The notes: generated by a model from the sequence alone, not told the origin. 64,000 bases of DNA from Actinomadura craniellae (GCF_003289645.1 NZ_QLYX01000004.1:248001-312000); one strand, 5' to 3'; shown: positions 17,026 to 25,119, counted from the first letter of the stretch. Program-made: numbers and translations.

Positions 17026-17049
17026 CGTTCATCGACGATAAACGATGAA
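17021..17049. promoter_or_regulatory. Near-perfect 29-bp palindrome, probable ArsR operator
   Basis: Arms TTCATCGTT (17021-17029) and AACGATGAA (17041-17049) flank an inner ATCG-A-CGAT palindrome. The site overlaps the arsR start codon and the space between arsC and arsR. Imperfect palindromes with ATCG-type arms are typical ArsR/SmtB operators; a bound repressor here would block the arsR-arsM transcript. Confidence 0.7.
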
Positions 17050-17056
17050 GCTGGTG

Positions 17057-17458
17057 TCAGGGAAGCAGTTCCGCCAGCAACCGGCGGACGTGGGCGTCGA
17101 TGGCGTCCCGGATGGGCCGGATCTCCTCGGCGCTCCTGCCGGCGGGGTCGTCGAGTTCCCAGTTCAGGTAGCGCTTACCGGGATAGAACGGGCAGGTGTC
17201 CCCGCACCCCATGGTGACGACGACGTCGGATGCCCGGACGGCGTCGTCGGTCAGCGGTTTGGGGAACTCCCTGGCCAGGTCCAGGCCGAGTTCCGCCATG
17301 ACGGCGACGACCGCCGGGTTGACGGTCTCGGCAGGCGCGGACCCGGCCGACCGCACGCGGACGCGCCCGGCGGCGTGGTGGTCCAGGAGCGCGGCGGCCA
17401 TCTGGGACCGTCCCGCGTTGTGGACGCACACGAACAGGACCTCGGGGATGTCGGACAC
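17057..17458 (-). CDS. arsC: Arsenate reductase, thioredoxin-coupled LMW-phosphatase type
   Basis: 133 residues from GTG 17458, with a strong AGGAGG ahead. The P-loop CVHNAGRS (C11 to R17) and the redox pair C85 and C89 (MGCGDTCP) match the three-cysteine mechanism of the pI258-type enzyme. It reduces arsenate to arsenite with thioredoxin. It lies 32 bases after the MIP channel gene in the same orientation, so reduced arsenite could leave through that channel. Confidence 0.95.
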   Translation of the reverse strand: MSDIPEVLFVCVHNAGRSQMAAALLDHHAAGRVRVRSAGSAPAETVNPAVVAVMAELGLDLAREFPKPLTDDAVRASDVVVTMGCGDTCPFYPGKRYLNWELDDPAGRSAEEIRPIRDAIDAHVRRLLAELLP

Positions 17459-17490
17459 CAGGTTCCTCCTTGCTGCGAATCGGTGCGGGG

Positions 17491-18216
17491 TCACGCGCCG
17501 ACGGTTCGTTTCGGCGTTTCCGGGGCGGCCGACCGCGCCGCCCGCGGGTACAGGGCGGCGACGAGCAGGCAGCCGAGCACGGCTCCGGCGAACTGGGCGG
17601 CAACGAAGCCGGGCACCGAGCCGGGCGCGATCCCGGCGAACGTGTCGGTGCGGGACCGGGCGAGGGTGACGGCGGGGTTGGCGAAGCTGGTCGAGGAGGT
17701 GAACCAGTAGGCGGCGCCGATGTAGGCGCCGACCGCGGCGGGCGCCAGATGGGCGCGCCCCTGCCGGGACAGGGCGAAGACCAGCGCGACCAGCCCGGCG
17801 GTGGCCACCAGTTCCCCGAGCAGCAGGTGCCCCGCCGACCGGTCGTGCGCGGCGGTCTGTAGCGCGGGCCGGGCGAACATCAGATGCGCCAGCACCGTCC
17901 CACCGAGCCCGCCCGCGAGCTGGACGGGCACGTAGACCAGGACCTCCCCGAGCGCCAGCCCGGTCCCGTCCCGGCGGCCCAGTGCCCAGGCCGCCAGGGA
18001 GACCACCGGGTTGAGGTGCGCGCCGCTCACCGGCCCGAACAGCAGGATCAGGACGCCCAGCCCGCCGGCCGTGGCCAGGCTGTTGGCCAGCAGCCGGATC
18101 CCGTCGTCCCGCGACAGCTCGGCGGCCATGATCCCCGACCCGACCACCACGGCCACCAGCAGGCCGGTGCCCAGGAACTCAGCGAGAGCCCGCCGCGCCA
18201 GTGGCAGCCCGGTCAC
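17491..18216 (-). CDS. MIP-family channel (aquaglyceroporin, AqpS-like)
   Basis: 241 residues from GTG 18216, six hydrophobic segments. The two half-helix boxes are SGAHLNPVV (NPV instead of NPA) and FANPAVTLARS (NPA, with the selectivity Arg). MIP channels in ars operons let As(III) flow out once ArsC has made it. The start codon overlaps the stop of the upstream arsR (GTGA). No ArsB or Acr3 pump gene is present, so this is likely the arsenite exit route. Confidence 0.9.
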   Translation of the reverse strand: MTGLPLARRALAEFLGTGLLVAVVVGSGIMAAELSRDDGIRLLANSLATAGGLGVLILLFGPVSGAHLNPVVSLAAWALGRRDGTGLALGEVLVYVPVQLAGGLGGTVLAHLMFARPALQTAAHDRSAGHLLLGELVATAGLVALVFALSRQGRAHLAPAAVGAYIGAAYWFTSSTSFANPAVTLARSRTDTFAGIAPGSVPGFVAAQFAGAVLGCLLVAALYPRAARSAAPETPKRTVGA

Positions 18217-18584
18217 AGTGCGGCGGGCTCCGGCTTGAGCAGCGCGGCCAGGCGCTCCAGCGTGGCGGGCAGCAGCCAGTAGTACACCCAGGTCCCCCGG
18301 CGTTCGGACGCGATCAGCCCGGCCTCGCGCAGCACCTTCAGATGGTGGGAGATCGTCGGTGCGGTCACCTCGAACGCCCCGGTCAGCTCGCACACGCACA
18401 CCCCCTGGCCGACCTCGCGGCCACCCGCGTGTGCGCCGATCAGCGTCAGCAGCCGCAGCCGGACCGGGTCGGACAGCGCTTTGAACACCCGCGCCAGCTC
18501 GGCCGCCTCGCCCGCGCCGAGGGGTTCGGCGACCAGCGGTGTGCAGCATTCCGCGGAGACGACCGGCAGCCCTTGATTCGACAT
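18213..18584 (-). CDS. arsR: ArsR-family regulator with CVC arsenite site
   Basis: 123 residues from ATG 18584 (MSNQGLP). The winged helix reads FKALSDPVRLRLLTLIG ... TAPTISHHLKVLREAGLI. The classical As(III) motif CVCEL is at C63 and C65, and a CC pair at residues 13-14 may supply the third ligand. It heads the arsR-MIP-arsC row and is divergent from arsI, so it can control both directions. The intergenic region contains TTGACA and an ATCTAGAT palindrome. Confidence 0.92.
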   Translation of the reverse strand: MSNQGLPVVSAECCTPLVAEPLGAGEAAELARVFKALSDPVRLRLLTLIGAHAGGREVGQGVCVCELTGAFEVTAPTISHHLKVLREAGLIASERRGTWVYYWLLPATLERLAALLKPEPAAL

Positions 18585-18667
18585 AGGTCTAATTTGACAG
18601 ACATCTAGATAGAAGCGCAAACTCGGGACTGCTTAGACAGCCATCGAATCAGTACGGAGGGCCCGCC

Positions 18668-19084
18668 GTGTCCCGCGTCCAACTCGCCCTGCGCGTCGCC
18701 GACCTGCAAGCCTCGATCGACTTCTACACCCGGCTCTTCGGCACCGAGCCCGCCAAGCTCCGCCCCGGCTACGCCAACTTCGCGATCGCCGAACCGCCGC
18801 TCAAGCTCGTCCTCATCGAGGGCGACCCCACCGCCCCGACCCGCCTGGACCATCTCGGCATCGAGGTCGAGACCGGCGACCAGGTCACCGCCGCCACCAC
18901 CCGGCTGGCCGGCGCGGGTCTCGACACCACCGTGGAACAGGACACCGCCTGCTGCTACGCCGTCCAGGACAAGGTCTGGGTGCACGGCCCGGGCGAGGAA
19001 CCCTGGGAGGTCTACGTGGTCAAAGCCGACGCCGACACCCTGACCAGGACGGCGGACTCCCCCTGCTGCGCCCCGGCCGGCTGA
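18668..19084 (+). CDS. arsI: ArsI-type C-As lyase / cadmium-induced VOC protein
   Basis: 138 residues from GTG 18668, with GGAGGG seven bases upstream. It is a single vicinal-oxygen-chelate fold. Predicted metal ligands Q5, H62 and E114 line up with ArsI, and the vicinal cysteines C95-C96 lie in ACCYAVQDKVW, the trivalent organoarsenical site. ArsI breaks the C-As bond of methylarsenite with Fe(II) and O2. It is divergent from arsR. A C-terminal CC is also present. Confidence 0.88.
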   Translation: MSRVQLALRVADLQASIDFYTRLFGTEPAKLRPGYANFAIAEPPLKLVLIEGDPTAPTRLDHLGIEVETGDQVTAATTRLAGAGLDTTVEQDTACCYAVQDKVWVHGPGEEPWEVYVVKADADTLTRTADSPCCAPAG

Positions 19085-19255
19085 GCCCGCGCGGGAGGAA
19101 CGCGATGCCCCGGCAAGCACAGTGGCCTCCGCCCGGACGCGCCGGAGGGCCGCCAGCGGGGATCGGCCCAGGTGAAAGCTCGCCCCCTGTGCCCAGGTAC
19201 GGGGTTACCGCCGGAATGAGCCCGCCACCGAGCCGGGCCGGAAAAGGAGCCGACG

Positions 19256-19627
19256 ATGACCGGGCCTGACGTACCGATCACGTGCACGCTGTCGCCGGAC
19301 AAGATGATCGACCGGCTGGCCGACTTCGAAGCGCTGTACGCGGCCCGGCTGACCGCCCTGGAGCGGGAACCGCTGCGGCTGCTGCTGACGTTCGCCGGCG
19401 CCGACACCGCGGGACGGGCCCGGATCCGCGAACTGTTCGACGCCGAACAGCAGTGCTGCGCCTTCCTGACCTTCACCTACGCGCAGACCGACGACGACCT
19501 GAAGGTGACGATCACCGCACCCGCCGAGGCCGCACCGGCACTCGACGTCATGCAGGCCCTCGCCGAGCGCAACGCGCCGCAGGCCGTCGCCGACCAGGAG
19601 TGCGAACCGGACGAGCGGCAGCCGTGA
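19256..19627 (+). CDS. Small Cys-containing protein of an arsenic/mercury-associated family
   Basis: 123 residues from ATG 19256, with AAAAGGAG upstream. The central DAEQQCCAFLTFTYAQ carries a vicinal Cys pair in an amphipathic helix followed by a strand. I recall similar EREPLRL ... CCxFLxF proteins beside mer and ars genes of actinobacteria, but no function is established. The CC pair could bind As(III) or Hg(II). There are no membrane segments. Confidence 0.75.
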   Translation: MTGPDVPITCTLSPDKMIDRLADFEALYAARLTALEREPLRLLLTFAGADTAGRARIRELFDAEQQCCAFLTFTYAQTDDDLKVTITAPAEAAPALDVMQALAERNAPQAVADQECEPDERQP

Positions 19628-19713
19628 GGAACCGCGCGGCGGCGCCGGGTGAACTCGCATCCGGCCCGCCGCGCGACCGCCCCACACAACAAATCCGGAG
19701 AAGCACCGAAGCG

Positions 19714-19809
19714 GTCCTGTCGCGACCTACGACAGGACGGGCCGAAGTGCAACCCCAAGGACCCTGACGACAAGTTTCAATCCGATGCGGTTTGTCGCGG
19801 TCTGCGACA
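19714..19809. repeat. Two copies of a 17-bp palindrome (TGTCGCG...CGACA)
   Basis: TGTCGCGACCTACGACA (19718-19734) and TGTCGCGGTCTGCGACA (19793-19809) agree at 14 of 17 positions and are each palindromic. The first is extended to a 9-bp stem (GTCCTGTCG / CGACAGGAC, 19714-19738). They lie in a 413-base gene-free stretch, 75 bases apart. They could be operator sites or a terminator plus an operator. Confidence 0.5.
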
Positions 19810-20040
19810 GTAGCCTCGATTATGAGTCCGTGACCTGCAGCGTTGCAAGATCATGCGCCGACCCCCGTCGAACGATCTTGAACACCACCCGTCGTTGACC
19901 TTCTCCAGCAGAGTCCTCGCAGGCCAGCCCTCTTCCCAAGGCCACCGTCCTCGCCGCACCGGAGGCAGTCGACGCCCGCTGACCGGCCGGCCGACGCCGG
20001 TCTCCGCCTCCGTGCGGTTCCGGCTCGCTGACCAAGATCA

Positions 20041-20270
20041 TCAGAGTTGGGCTCGCAGGGTTTCCGTATCGGCTCGTTCGGCTCGGGCGTCCAGGCGTTC
20101 CCACGCCTCGATGGAGCGGGCCAGCTCGGAACCGTCCTCGTGGAGGCGCCCGCGGGCCCGGGCGAGGCAGGCCGCCGTCCAGGCGTTCTCCTCAGCGAGC
20201 GGGGTGGCGGCCGCCAGCAGGTCCGTGGCGTCGGGCAGGCCCGCCGCCACGGCCAGTTCCGCGCCCGCCG
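20041..20270 (-). pseudogene. C-terminal fragment of a helical regulator-like protein
   Basis: On the minus strand the last 75 or so codons read AELAVAAGLPDATDLLAAAT, then CLARARGRLHED and SIEAWERLDARAERADT before a stop at 20041. This looks like the TPR-like C-terminal end of a LuxR/SARP-type regulator or cyclase homologue. Upstream of about 20270 the frame has no resemblance to that family, because it enters a plus-strand gene fragment. It is therefore a broken remnant. Confidence 0.6.
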
Positions 20271-20571
20271 TCCCGGCGCGCTGACCCGGGTCCACGACCA
20301 CGTGACCTGGTGCGTGTTCGGCGTCCTGGCCGGCGTGGAACACGAGGATCTGTACGCGCTCTCCGAGGACGGCACCACACTGACCGAGATCGGCGGCAAG
20401 GCGAACCGGGCCGGCGAGGTCAGCGGCTTCGCCCCGCCCGGCGACATCCACCGCGTCCGCAACATCGGCGACGACACCGCCGTCTCCCTGCACATCTACG
20501 GAACCGACCTGCGCCGCGTCGGCTCCAGCGTCCGCCGTTTCTATGATCTCCCGACCGAAGCCACCGAATGA
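20270..20571 (+). pseudogene. C-terminal fragment of a cysteine-dioxygenase-like cupin
   Basis: RPGALTRVHDHVTWCVFGVL followed by VEHEDLYAL, GDIHRVRNIGDDTAVSLHIY and FYDLPTEATE matches the C-terminal cupin half of bacterial cysteine-dioxygenase-family proteins, including the metal HxH. The N-terminal half is absent: the upstream bases are the reverse strand of another gene's end. An open frame runs across the junction, but its first 75 residues are antisense sequence, so a working enzyme is unlikely. Confidence 0.65.
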
Positions 20572-20596
20572 GCACCCCGAAAGAACGAGGGCCGGC

Positions 20597-21037
20597 ATGA
20601 CGATTCAGCGAATGGACAACATCGGCATCACCGTCGACGACCTTGAGGCCGTCATCGCGTTCTTCATCGAACTGGGCCTGGAACTGGAGGGCAGGGCGCT
20701 GGTCGAGGGGCCTTGGGCGGCACGGCTCGTCGGGCTCGACGACCAGCGAGTCGACATCGCGATGATGCGGACCCCGGACGGCCACGGGCGGATCGAGCTG
20801 GCGAAGTACCACACGCCGAAGCCGATCAGCGGCGTGCCGAGGGACGCCCCGGCGAACACGCTGGGCATCCGCCGCATCATGTTCGCGGTCGACGACATCG
20901 ACGACGCCATCGCCCGCCTGCTCGCCCACGGCGCCGAACTCGTCGGCGACGTGACGCAGTACGAGGACAGCTACCGGCTCTGCTACCTCCGCGGCCCCGA
21001 GGGCATCGTCGTCGCGCTGGCCGAGGAGCTCGGCTGA
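20597..21037 (+). CDS. VOC-family (glyoxalase-like) protein
   Basis: 146 residues from ATG 20597, with GAGGG upstream. Two vicinal-oxygen-chelate modules are visible: MDNIGITVDDLEAVIAFFIE and IRRIMFAVDDIDDAIARLLA, plus IELAKYHTP and YRLCYLRGPEGIVVALAEE carrying the glutamates. It could be a dioxygenase, lyase or resistance protein; the substrate cannot be told. It follows the cupin fragment by 25 bases. Confidence 0.85.
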   Translation: MTIQRMDNIGITVDDLEAVIAFFIELGLELEGRALVEGPWAARLVGLDDQRVDIAMMRTPDGHGRIELAKYHTPKPISGVPRDAPANTLGIRRIMFAVDDIDDAIARLLAHGAELVGDVTQYEDSYRLCYLRGPEGIVVALAEELG

Positions 21038-21104
21038 CGGCCCGTCGCGGCCGACCTGCGAGAACGGCCCACTGTACGGGCCGAAAACGACAACAGGAGG
21101 AACC

Positions 21105-21605
21105 GTGCAACCGAACGAGATCGTCGAGGTTCTGAACCGGCCGATCAGTCAGGAACTGCTGGCTCGCGACATGACCCGCCTGGCCTACGTCGCCATGGAC
21201 GGCACGCCTCGCAACATCCCGATCATCTTCGCCTGGAACGGCTCGGAGATCGTCGTGTGCACTCCGAAGAACGCTCCGAAGCTCCGGGCCCTGCGCGAGA
21301 ACCCGATGGTCGCCCTGACGATCGACACCGAGGTGCACCCGCCCAAGATCCTGCTCATCCGGGGCCGGGCCGAGCTGGACTACGTCGATGACATCCCGGA
21401 CGAGTACCTCCAGGCGACCAGCACCTACGAGATGAGTCCCGAGCAACGGGTCGAGTGGGAGGCGGAGGTGCGTTCGCTCTACCACGACGGCATGGTCCGG
21501 ATCGTCGTGACCCCGACCTGGGTGAAGCTGATCGACTTCGAGACGACCCTGCCGAGCGCGGTCGAGGAGCTGATCCGGCAGCGAGCGGAACGCCAGCGCG
21601 CCTGA
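21105..21605 (+). CDS. Pyridoxamine 5'-phosphate oxidase-like (split-barrel FMN/F420) protein
   Basis: 166 residues from GTG 21105 with a consensus AGGAGG ahead. The split-barrel pattern reads RLAYVAMDGTPRNIPIIFAW, VVCTPKNAPKLRALRENPMV and ILLIRGRAELDYVDDIPDEY. Members are FMN- or F420-binding oxidoreductases. No residue pattern decides between the cofactors. It is the last chromosomal gene before the integrated element. Confidence 0.82.
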   Translation: MQPNEIVEVLNRPISQELLARDMTRLAYVAMDGTPRNIPIIFAWNGSEIVVCTPKNAPKLRALRENPMVALTIDTEVHPPKILLIRGRAELDYVDDIPDEYLQATSTYEMSPEQRVEWEAEVRSLYHDGMVRIVVTPTWVKLIDFETTLPSAVEELIRQRAERQRA

Positions 21606-21826
21606 GAGCGGGCGGGCGCCCATCGGCCGCGTTCCCGGCCACGCCCCGGGCGGCACCGACCGGGGTGTGGCATTCGGACCGCCCCGCTTCCGTTCCTCGG
21701 GCCGTGGCCGGCCCTGCGGTACAGGTCGAGGTTGCCCTCGAACACCGAGGCTCCGTGGTGCGCCAGGCCCGGGATCCCGTGCCCCACGCGTGCCTCACCG
21801 GGCGGTGATCAAGGGGGGCCACGGGA

Positions 21827-21935
21827 AGAACGCGAAAGCGGCGCCGGGCCCCGTTCGACGAGGTCAGACGCCGCTTCGCAGAGTGTGGCGGGTCCAGGGT
21901 TCGAACCTGGGTAGGCTAAGCCGACAGATTTACAG
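21827..21935. repeat. Left attachment repeat of the integrated element, with a 50-base tRNA-Tyr 3' fragment
   Basis: Bases 21827-21935 are identical to 37153-37261 (109 bp). Bases 21886-21935 equal the 3' part of tRNA-Tyr from the discriminator to the anticodon stem, and the match breaks at 21936 within the anticodon region. Weaker similarity continues left to about 21682. The tRNA fragment lacks its 5' half, so it is not a functional gene. Confidence 0.93.
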
Positions 21936-21976
21936 ATGTCCGGACGATTCTTGATCGCTCCCGGCTCCGCCGCAGG

Positions 21977-23152
21977 TCAGGCGGTTGTTTCTCCGGTCGG
22001 TTGGGCTTCCTCGTCGCCGCCGTGCCCCACTCGTGCCCCAGGGCCGCCCGCGCCCTCTTTCCGTGCCCCCGGCGGCTTGCGGTCGAGCGCATCGGCGATC
22101 TCGGCGTCACGGGCTTCCACCGCCCGAGCGTAGTGGCGGGTCGTGACGCTCGCGTTGGAGTGGCCCAGCCGGCGGGCCGCCGCCATGACGCCGTGCCGGT
22201 CGGCCACCCAGGTCGCGTGGGTGGCCCTCAGGTCATGCGGGGTGACGTCGACCAGGCCCGCCTTCTCCGCCGCCGGGTCGAAGTACCACCGGCGCCAGGA
22301 GTTGTAGTGGAACGCCTTGCCGGTACGGCCGGTGAACAGCAGCGTCTCGGGCGCCTGGTCGAGGTCGGCCAGGTGCGCGCGGAGCCGGTCGACCAGGAAG
22401 GCCGGAAGGGTGATCTCCCTGCGCTGGTGGGACTTGGGCGAGCCGAACACGTGCTTTCCCGCGATCTCCACCACGGCCTCAGCGACCCGGAGCCGCCCGT
22501 TGTCCAGGTCGAGGTGAGCGCGGCGCAGCGCGAACGCCTCCCCCACCCGCAGCCCGCCGAAGGCGAGGAGTTGCACGAGGAGGTCATGGGGTCGCCGCGC
22601 GCTGGACACGAGCCGATCGACCTCTTCGGGGGTCAGGATGCGGGGTTCGGTCTGCGGTAGCCGAGGCAGCTTCACGCCCCTGCACGGGGACGCCTTGATC
22701 AGGTCGTTGTCGACGGCCGATGTCATGATCTGCGAGAGGACGATGTACGCCTGTCGGATCCGGGACGGGCTCAACCCCCGTCCGACCATGCGCGCCACCC
22801 ACTCACTGACCGCGATCGGCCGTACCTCGGCGACCTGGAGAACGCCGAAGGCCGGTTCGATCTGCGTCTTGATCAGCGAGGCGTACAGCGCCCGGGTCTT
22901 GGGCTTCAAGCTCGGCCCCGCGGACGCCAGCCATCGCGCGCTCCAGTCCTTGACCATGGTCTTTCCTGCGTCCGGATCCAGCCACTCCCCTCGTGCGATC
23001 TCCGCTTCCTTCAGGGTCAGCCAGCGGACCGCGTCCCGCTTGTTCTTGAACGTCATCGGCGCGGTACGCCGACGCCCCTCAGGGTCCCGGTAACGGGCCT
23101 GCCAGCGCCCGGACGGCAGTTCCCGCGCACTCCCGAAGTGCCGCTTGACCAT
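21977..23152 (-). CDS. int: AICE tyrosine-recombinase integrase
   Basis: 391 residues. The N-terminal arm-binding domain and SAM-like core-binding domain precede the catalytic domain with R202 (GGLRVGE), H306-R309 (HDLRATHATW), H331 (RLGHSN) and the nucleophile Y341 (TTRHYARAV). The stop codon is 42 bases from the attachment core, as usual for elements using tRNA sites. It overlaps xis by the ATGA at 23152. It catalyses attP x attB recombination at tRNA-Tyr. Confidence 0.96.
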   Translation of the reverse strand: MVKRHFGSARELPSGRWQARYRDPEGRRRTAPMTFKNKRDAVRWLTLKEAEIARGEWLDPDAGKTMVKDWSARWLASAGPSLKPKTRALYASLIKTQIEPAFGVLQVAEVRPIAVSEWVARMVGRGLSPSRIRQAYIVLSQIMTSAVDNDLIKASPCRGVKLPRLPQTEPRILTPEEVDRLVSSARRPHDLLVQLLAFGGLRVGEAFALRRAHLDLDNGRLRVAEAVVEIAGKHVFGSPKSHQRREITLPAFLVDRLRAHLADLDQAPETLLFTGRTGKAFHYNSWRRWYFDPAAEKAGLVDVTPHDLRATHATWVADRHGVMAAARRLGHSNASVTTRHYARAVEARDAEIADALDRKPPGARKEGAGGPGARVGHGGDEEAQPTGETTA

Positions 23153-23388
23153 CAGGCCGCCGCCCTTTCCCTACCGCCGTGCAAGGTGACCGGCTCGACC
23201 CGACCGGCCGCGATGAACTCCAGGAGCGCACTCTCAGCGATGCGTACGTGTCGGCCGAAGTGGTGGAAGGCGATCCGGCGTTCTTCGATCAGCCGCCGGA
23301 CAAACCGTTCTTTCGTGTTCAGCAGCTCCGCAGCCTCAGCAGCGGTCAAGAACCGTTCCAGCGCTGGCCCCTTTCGAGTGGTGGTCAT
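23152..23388 (-). CDS. xis: Excisionase-family helix-turn-helix protein
   Basis: 78 residues. MerR/excisionase-like HTH: FLTAAEAAELLNTKERFVRR followed by LIEERRIAFHHFGRHVRIAE. It is translationally coupled to int (ATGA) and its own start overlaps the stop of rep (23385-23388). It is expected to bend attachment-site DNA and steer the integrase toward excision. Confidence 0.9.
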   Translation of the reverse strand: MTTTRKGPALERFLTAAEAAELLNTKERFVRRLIEERRIAFHHFGRHVRIAESALLEFIAAGRVEPVTLHGGRERAAA

Positions 23389-24806
23389 GTCGATGAGCCC
23401 CCTTGCTGAGGGCTGAGTGGTGGTAGCGGTTGGCCGGTCAGCGCGGCAGTCAGCAGCGCTTCACCGGGGGTGAGGCCCTGTCCGACGTAGCGCCAGTCAG
23501 CGAGGACGATCACGGGTTCCTCGTCGGGGAAGGGCAGCCGCCCGGTAGTGATCTCGGCCTCTCGCCGGTTGTGGTCGATGCGGTCGGCGCGCAACGTGCC
23601 GAGGGTGGTGGAGTAGTCGCGGGATTTGGTGGAGAAGTGGCCGCGGAAGCCGAGCATGTGCGCCCACTCGGCCAACCGCAGGCCCGCCAACTCCTCCATG
23701 GCGCCCAGGCGCAGGCACTCGGTGATCAGCCGCCGGGCGTGCGCCGACACCGGCAACTCGGCCGGATCGTCAGTGGGCCGAATACGGCGGTCCAGGGTGC
23801 CGACGCACTCAGCGGCTTTGGTGGCGTACTTAGCCACGTAGCCGGCCACCGCCTTGTCAGTGAGTTCCCCACTCGTGGTGATGGGTCGAACGTCGACCTG
23901 ATCCCCCCAGGCCAGCGACCGGGCGGGCAGGTCCGGCGCCGTCGGAGTCGACACCGTGACGACCCCGGCCGCCTCATTGACCGCATCGGCAAGGAGTGCG
24001 TAGGTGGCCCAGCCAGGCGGGGTCGAGGCCGGGCCGTCGGGCCCGTCCAGGCGGATGACGGCGTGGAAGTGCACGACCCCGCGCCGCTGGTATTCGGCGA
24101 CCTTGGCGAACGACACGGTGAGCACGTCGCGCAGTTCGCGGACCGTCAGCCCGGCGGCTTTGGCGATACGCCGCCGCAGGGCCAGGGTGAAGCGCCGCCA
24201 CAGTTCCGGGGCCAGGGCGTTGAACAGCACGGACCCGGCATGGTCGTAGCAGTCCGGGCACAACGGCTGCCCAAGCCGGGAATCATCGGCGCCGTGCCGG
24301 GTGGTGCAGGAAAGCACCCGCCCATGCGGGCACGGGACTGCGTTCCGCCGAGGGTGGCAGGGTGCCACCGACCCGCCGGGGGTCTCCCGCCGCGAATGCA
24401 CCACCCCGAACGACGGCGCGGTCAAGGTGACGAACGCCGCCGGATGGGCGGCCACCGACGCCGGAACACCTTTGCCGCCGGCCAACCCGGCGCGGATGAG
24501 CTGGTAGGTATCGGCCCGGTAGGTCTCGGCGCACGCTGGGCAGCGGGAAGCCCGCCGGGTCTTGCACGCCACCCGCAGCACCCCGCCGGGTTCGTGGGCG
24601 GTGGAGTAGCGGTGCAGCAGTTGTCCCGTGGCCGGGTCCCGGTAGTCGACCCGGCCTTTGAGGTGGATCGGCTGAGCACACCCGCCGGTCGCCCGGGCAC
24701 GAGCGGCCCACCGGGGAAAGTCGGGCCGGTTGGCTTTGTCGGCCAGGTCCCGGGCGACCAACGGCGTGATCCGATGCGGACTCACAGCGGGCGCGGTGTG
24801 CGGCAC
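23385..24806 (-). CDS. RepSA-like rolling-circle replication initiator
   Basis: 473 residues. HUH-endonuclease stations are visible: FVTLTAPSFG (motif 1), GVVHFHAVIRLDG (motif 2, HxH) and GYVAKYATKAAE (motif 3, tyrosine). Zinc-like cysteine clusters RCPACAETY and CPDCYDHAG lie in the N-terminal half. RepSA proteins start AICE replication after excision by nicking a double-strand origin. The origin itself could not be located by eye. Confidence 0.93.
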   Translation of the reverse strand: MPHTAPAVSPHRITPLVARDLADKANRPDFPRWAARARATGGCAQPIHLKGRVDYRDPATGQLLHRYSTAHEPGGVLRVACKTRRASRCPACAETYRADTYQLIRAGLAGGKGVPASVAAHPAAFVTLTAPSFGVVHSRRETPGGSVAPCHPRRNAVPCPHGRVLSCTTRHGADDSRLGQPLCPDCYDHAGSVLFNALAPELWRRFTLALRRRIAKAAGLTVRELRDVLTVSFAKVAEYQRRGVVHFHAVIRLDGPDGPASTPPGWATYALLADAVNEAAGVVTVSTPTAPDLPARSLAWGDQVDVRPITTSGELTDKAVAGYVAKYATKAAECVGTLDRRIRPTDDPAELPVSAHARRLITECLRLGAMEELAGLRLAEWAHMLGFRGHFSTKSRDYSTTLGTLRADRIDHNRREAEITTGRLPFPDEEPVIVLADWRYVGQGLTPGEALLTAALTGQPLPPLSPQQGGSST

Positions 24807-24917
24807 GGCGGGCGGACCTCCCAGAAGACACGAAGACGGGAACAGAACGAGGGCCAGGAGCAGGAGGAGCGAGGCGCCGGCGGAGCGGTAAGGCCAGCCC
24901 CGCCGGGTGCGGTCGGG

Positions 24918-25073
24918 TCAGAAGACGGAGGCGAACACCGCCAGCGCATCGGCCAGGGTGCCCAGGCCGTGGGCGAGGGCGGTTGCGGTGTCGGCTGCTG
25001 CGGCGGGGTGGCGCAGCACGTACAGGGCCAGGACGATCCAGAAGAGGGCGAAGCAGCAGCGGCGCACGAACAT
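24918..25073 (-). CDS. Small AICE membrane protein (51 residues)
   Basis: The frame runs from ATG 25073 to a TGA at 24918 and reads MFVRRCCFALFWIVLALYVL and onwards, with one transmembrane helix and a short Ala-rich tail ending in FASVF. GGAGACC stands eight bases before the ATG. Small one-helix proteins occur between rep and spd genes in related elements. Its function is unknown; a role in intramycelial spread is a guess from position. Confidence 0.7.
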   Translation of the reverse strand: MFVRRCCFALFWIVLALYVLRHPAAAADTATALAHGLGTLADALAVFASVF

Positions 25074-25119
25074 CGGTGGGGTCTCCGTTCGGTCGGAAGC
25101 CGGGCGAGAGGTAAGCAGG

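Noticed and set aside
19628-20040. Short open frames in the gene-free stretch after the Cys-Cys protein
   Set aside because: They are low-complexity, lack ribosome-binding sites and overlap each other on both strands; only the palindromes stand out.
20047-20571. An apparently intact 174-residue cupin gene
   Set aside because: Its first 75 or so residues are the antisense of another gene's end; only the C-terminal half resembles the family.
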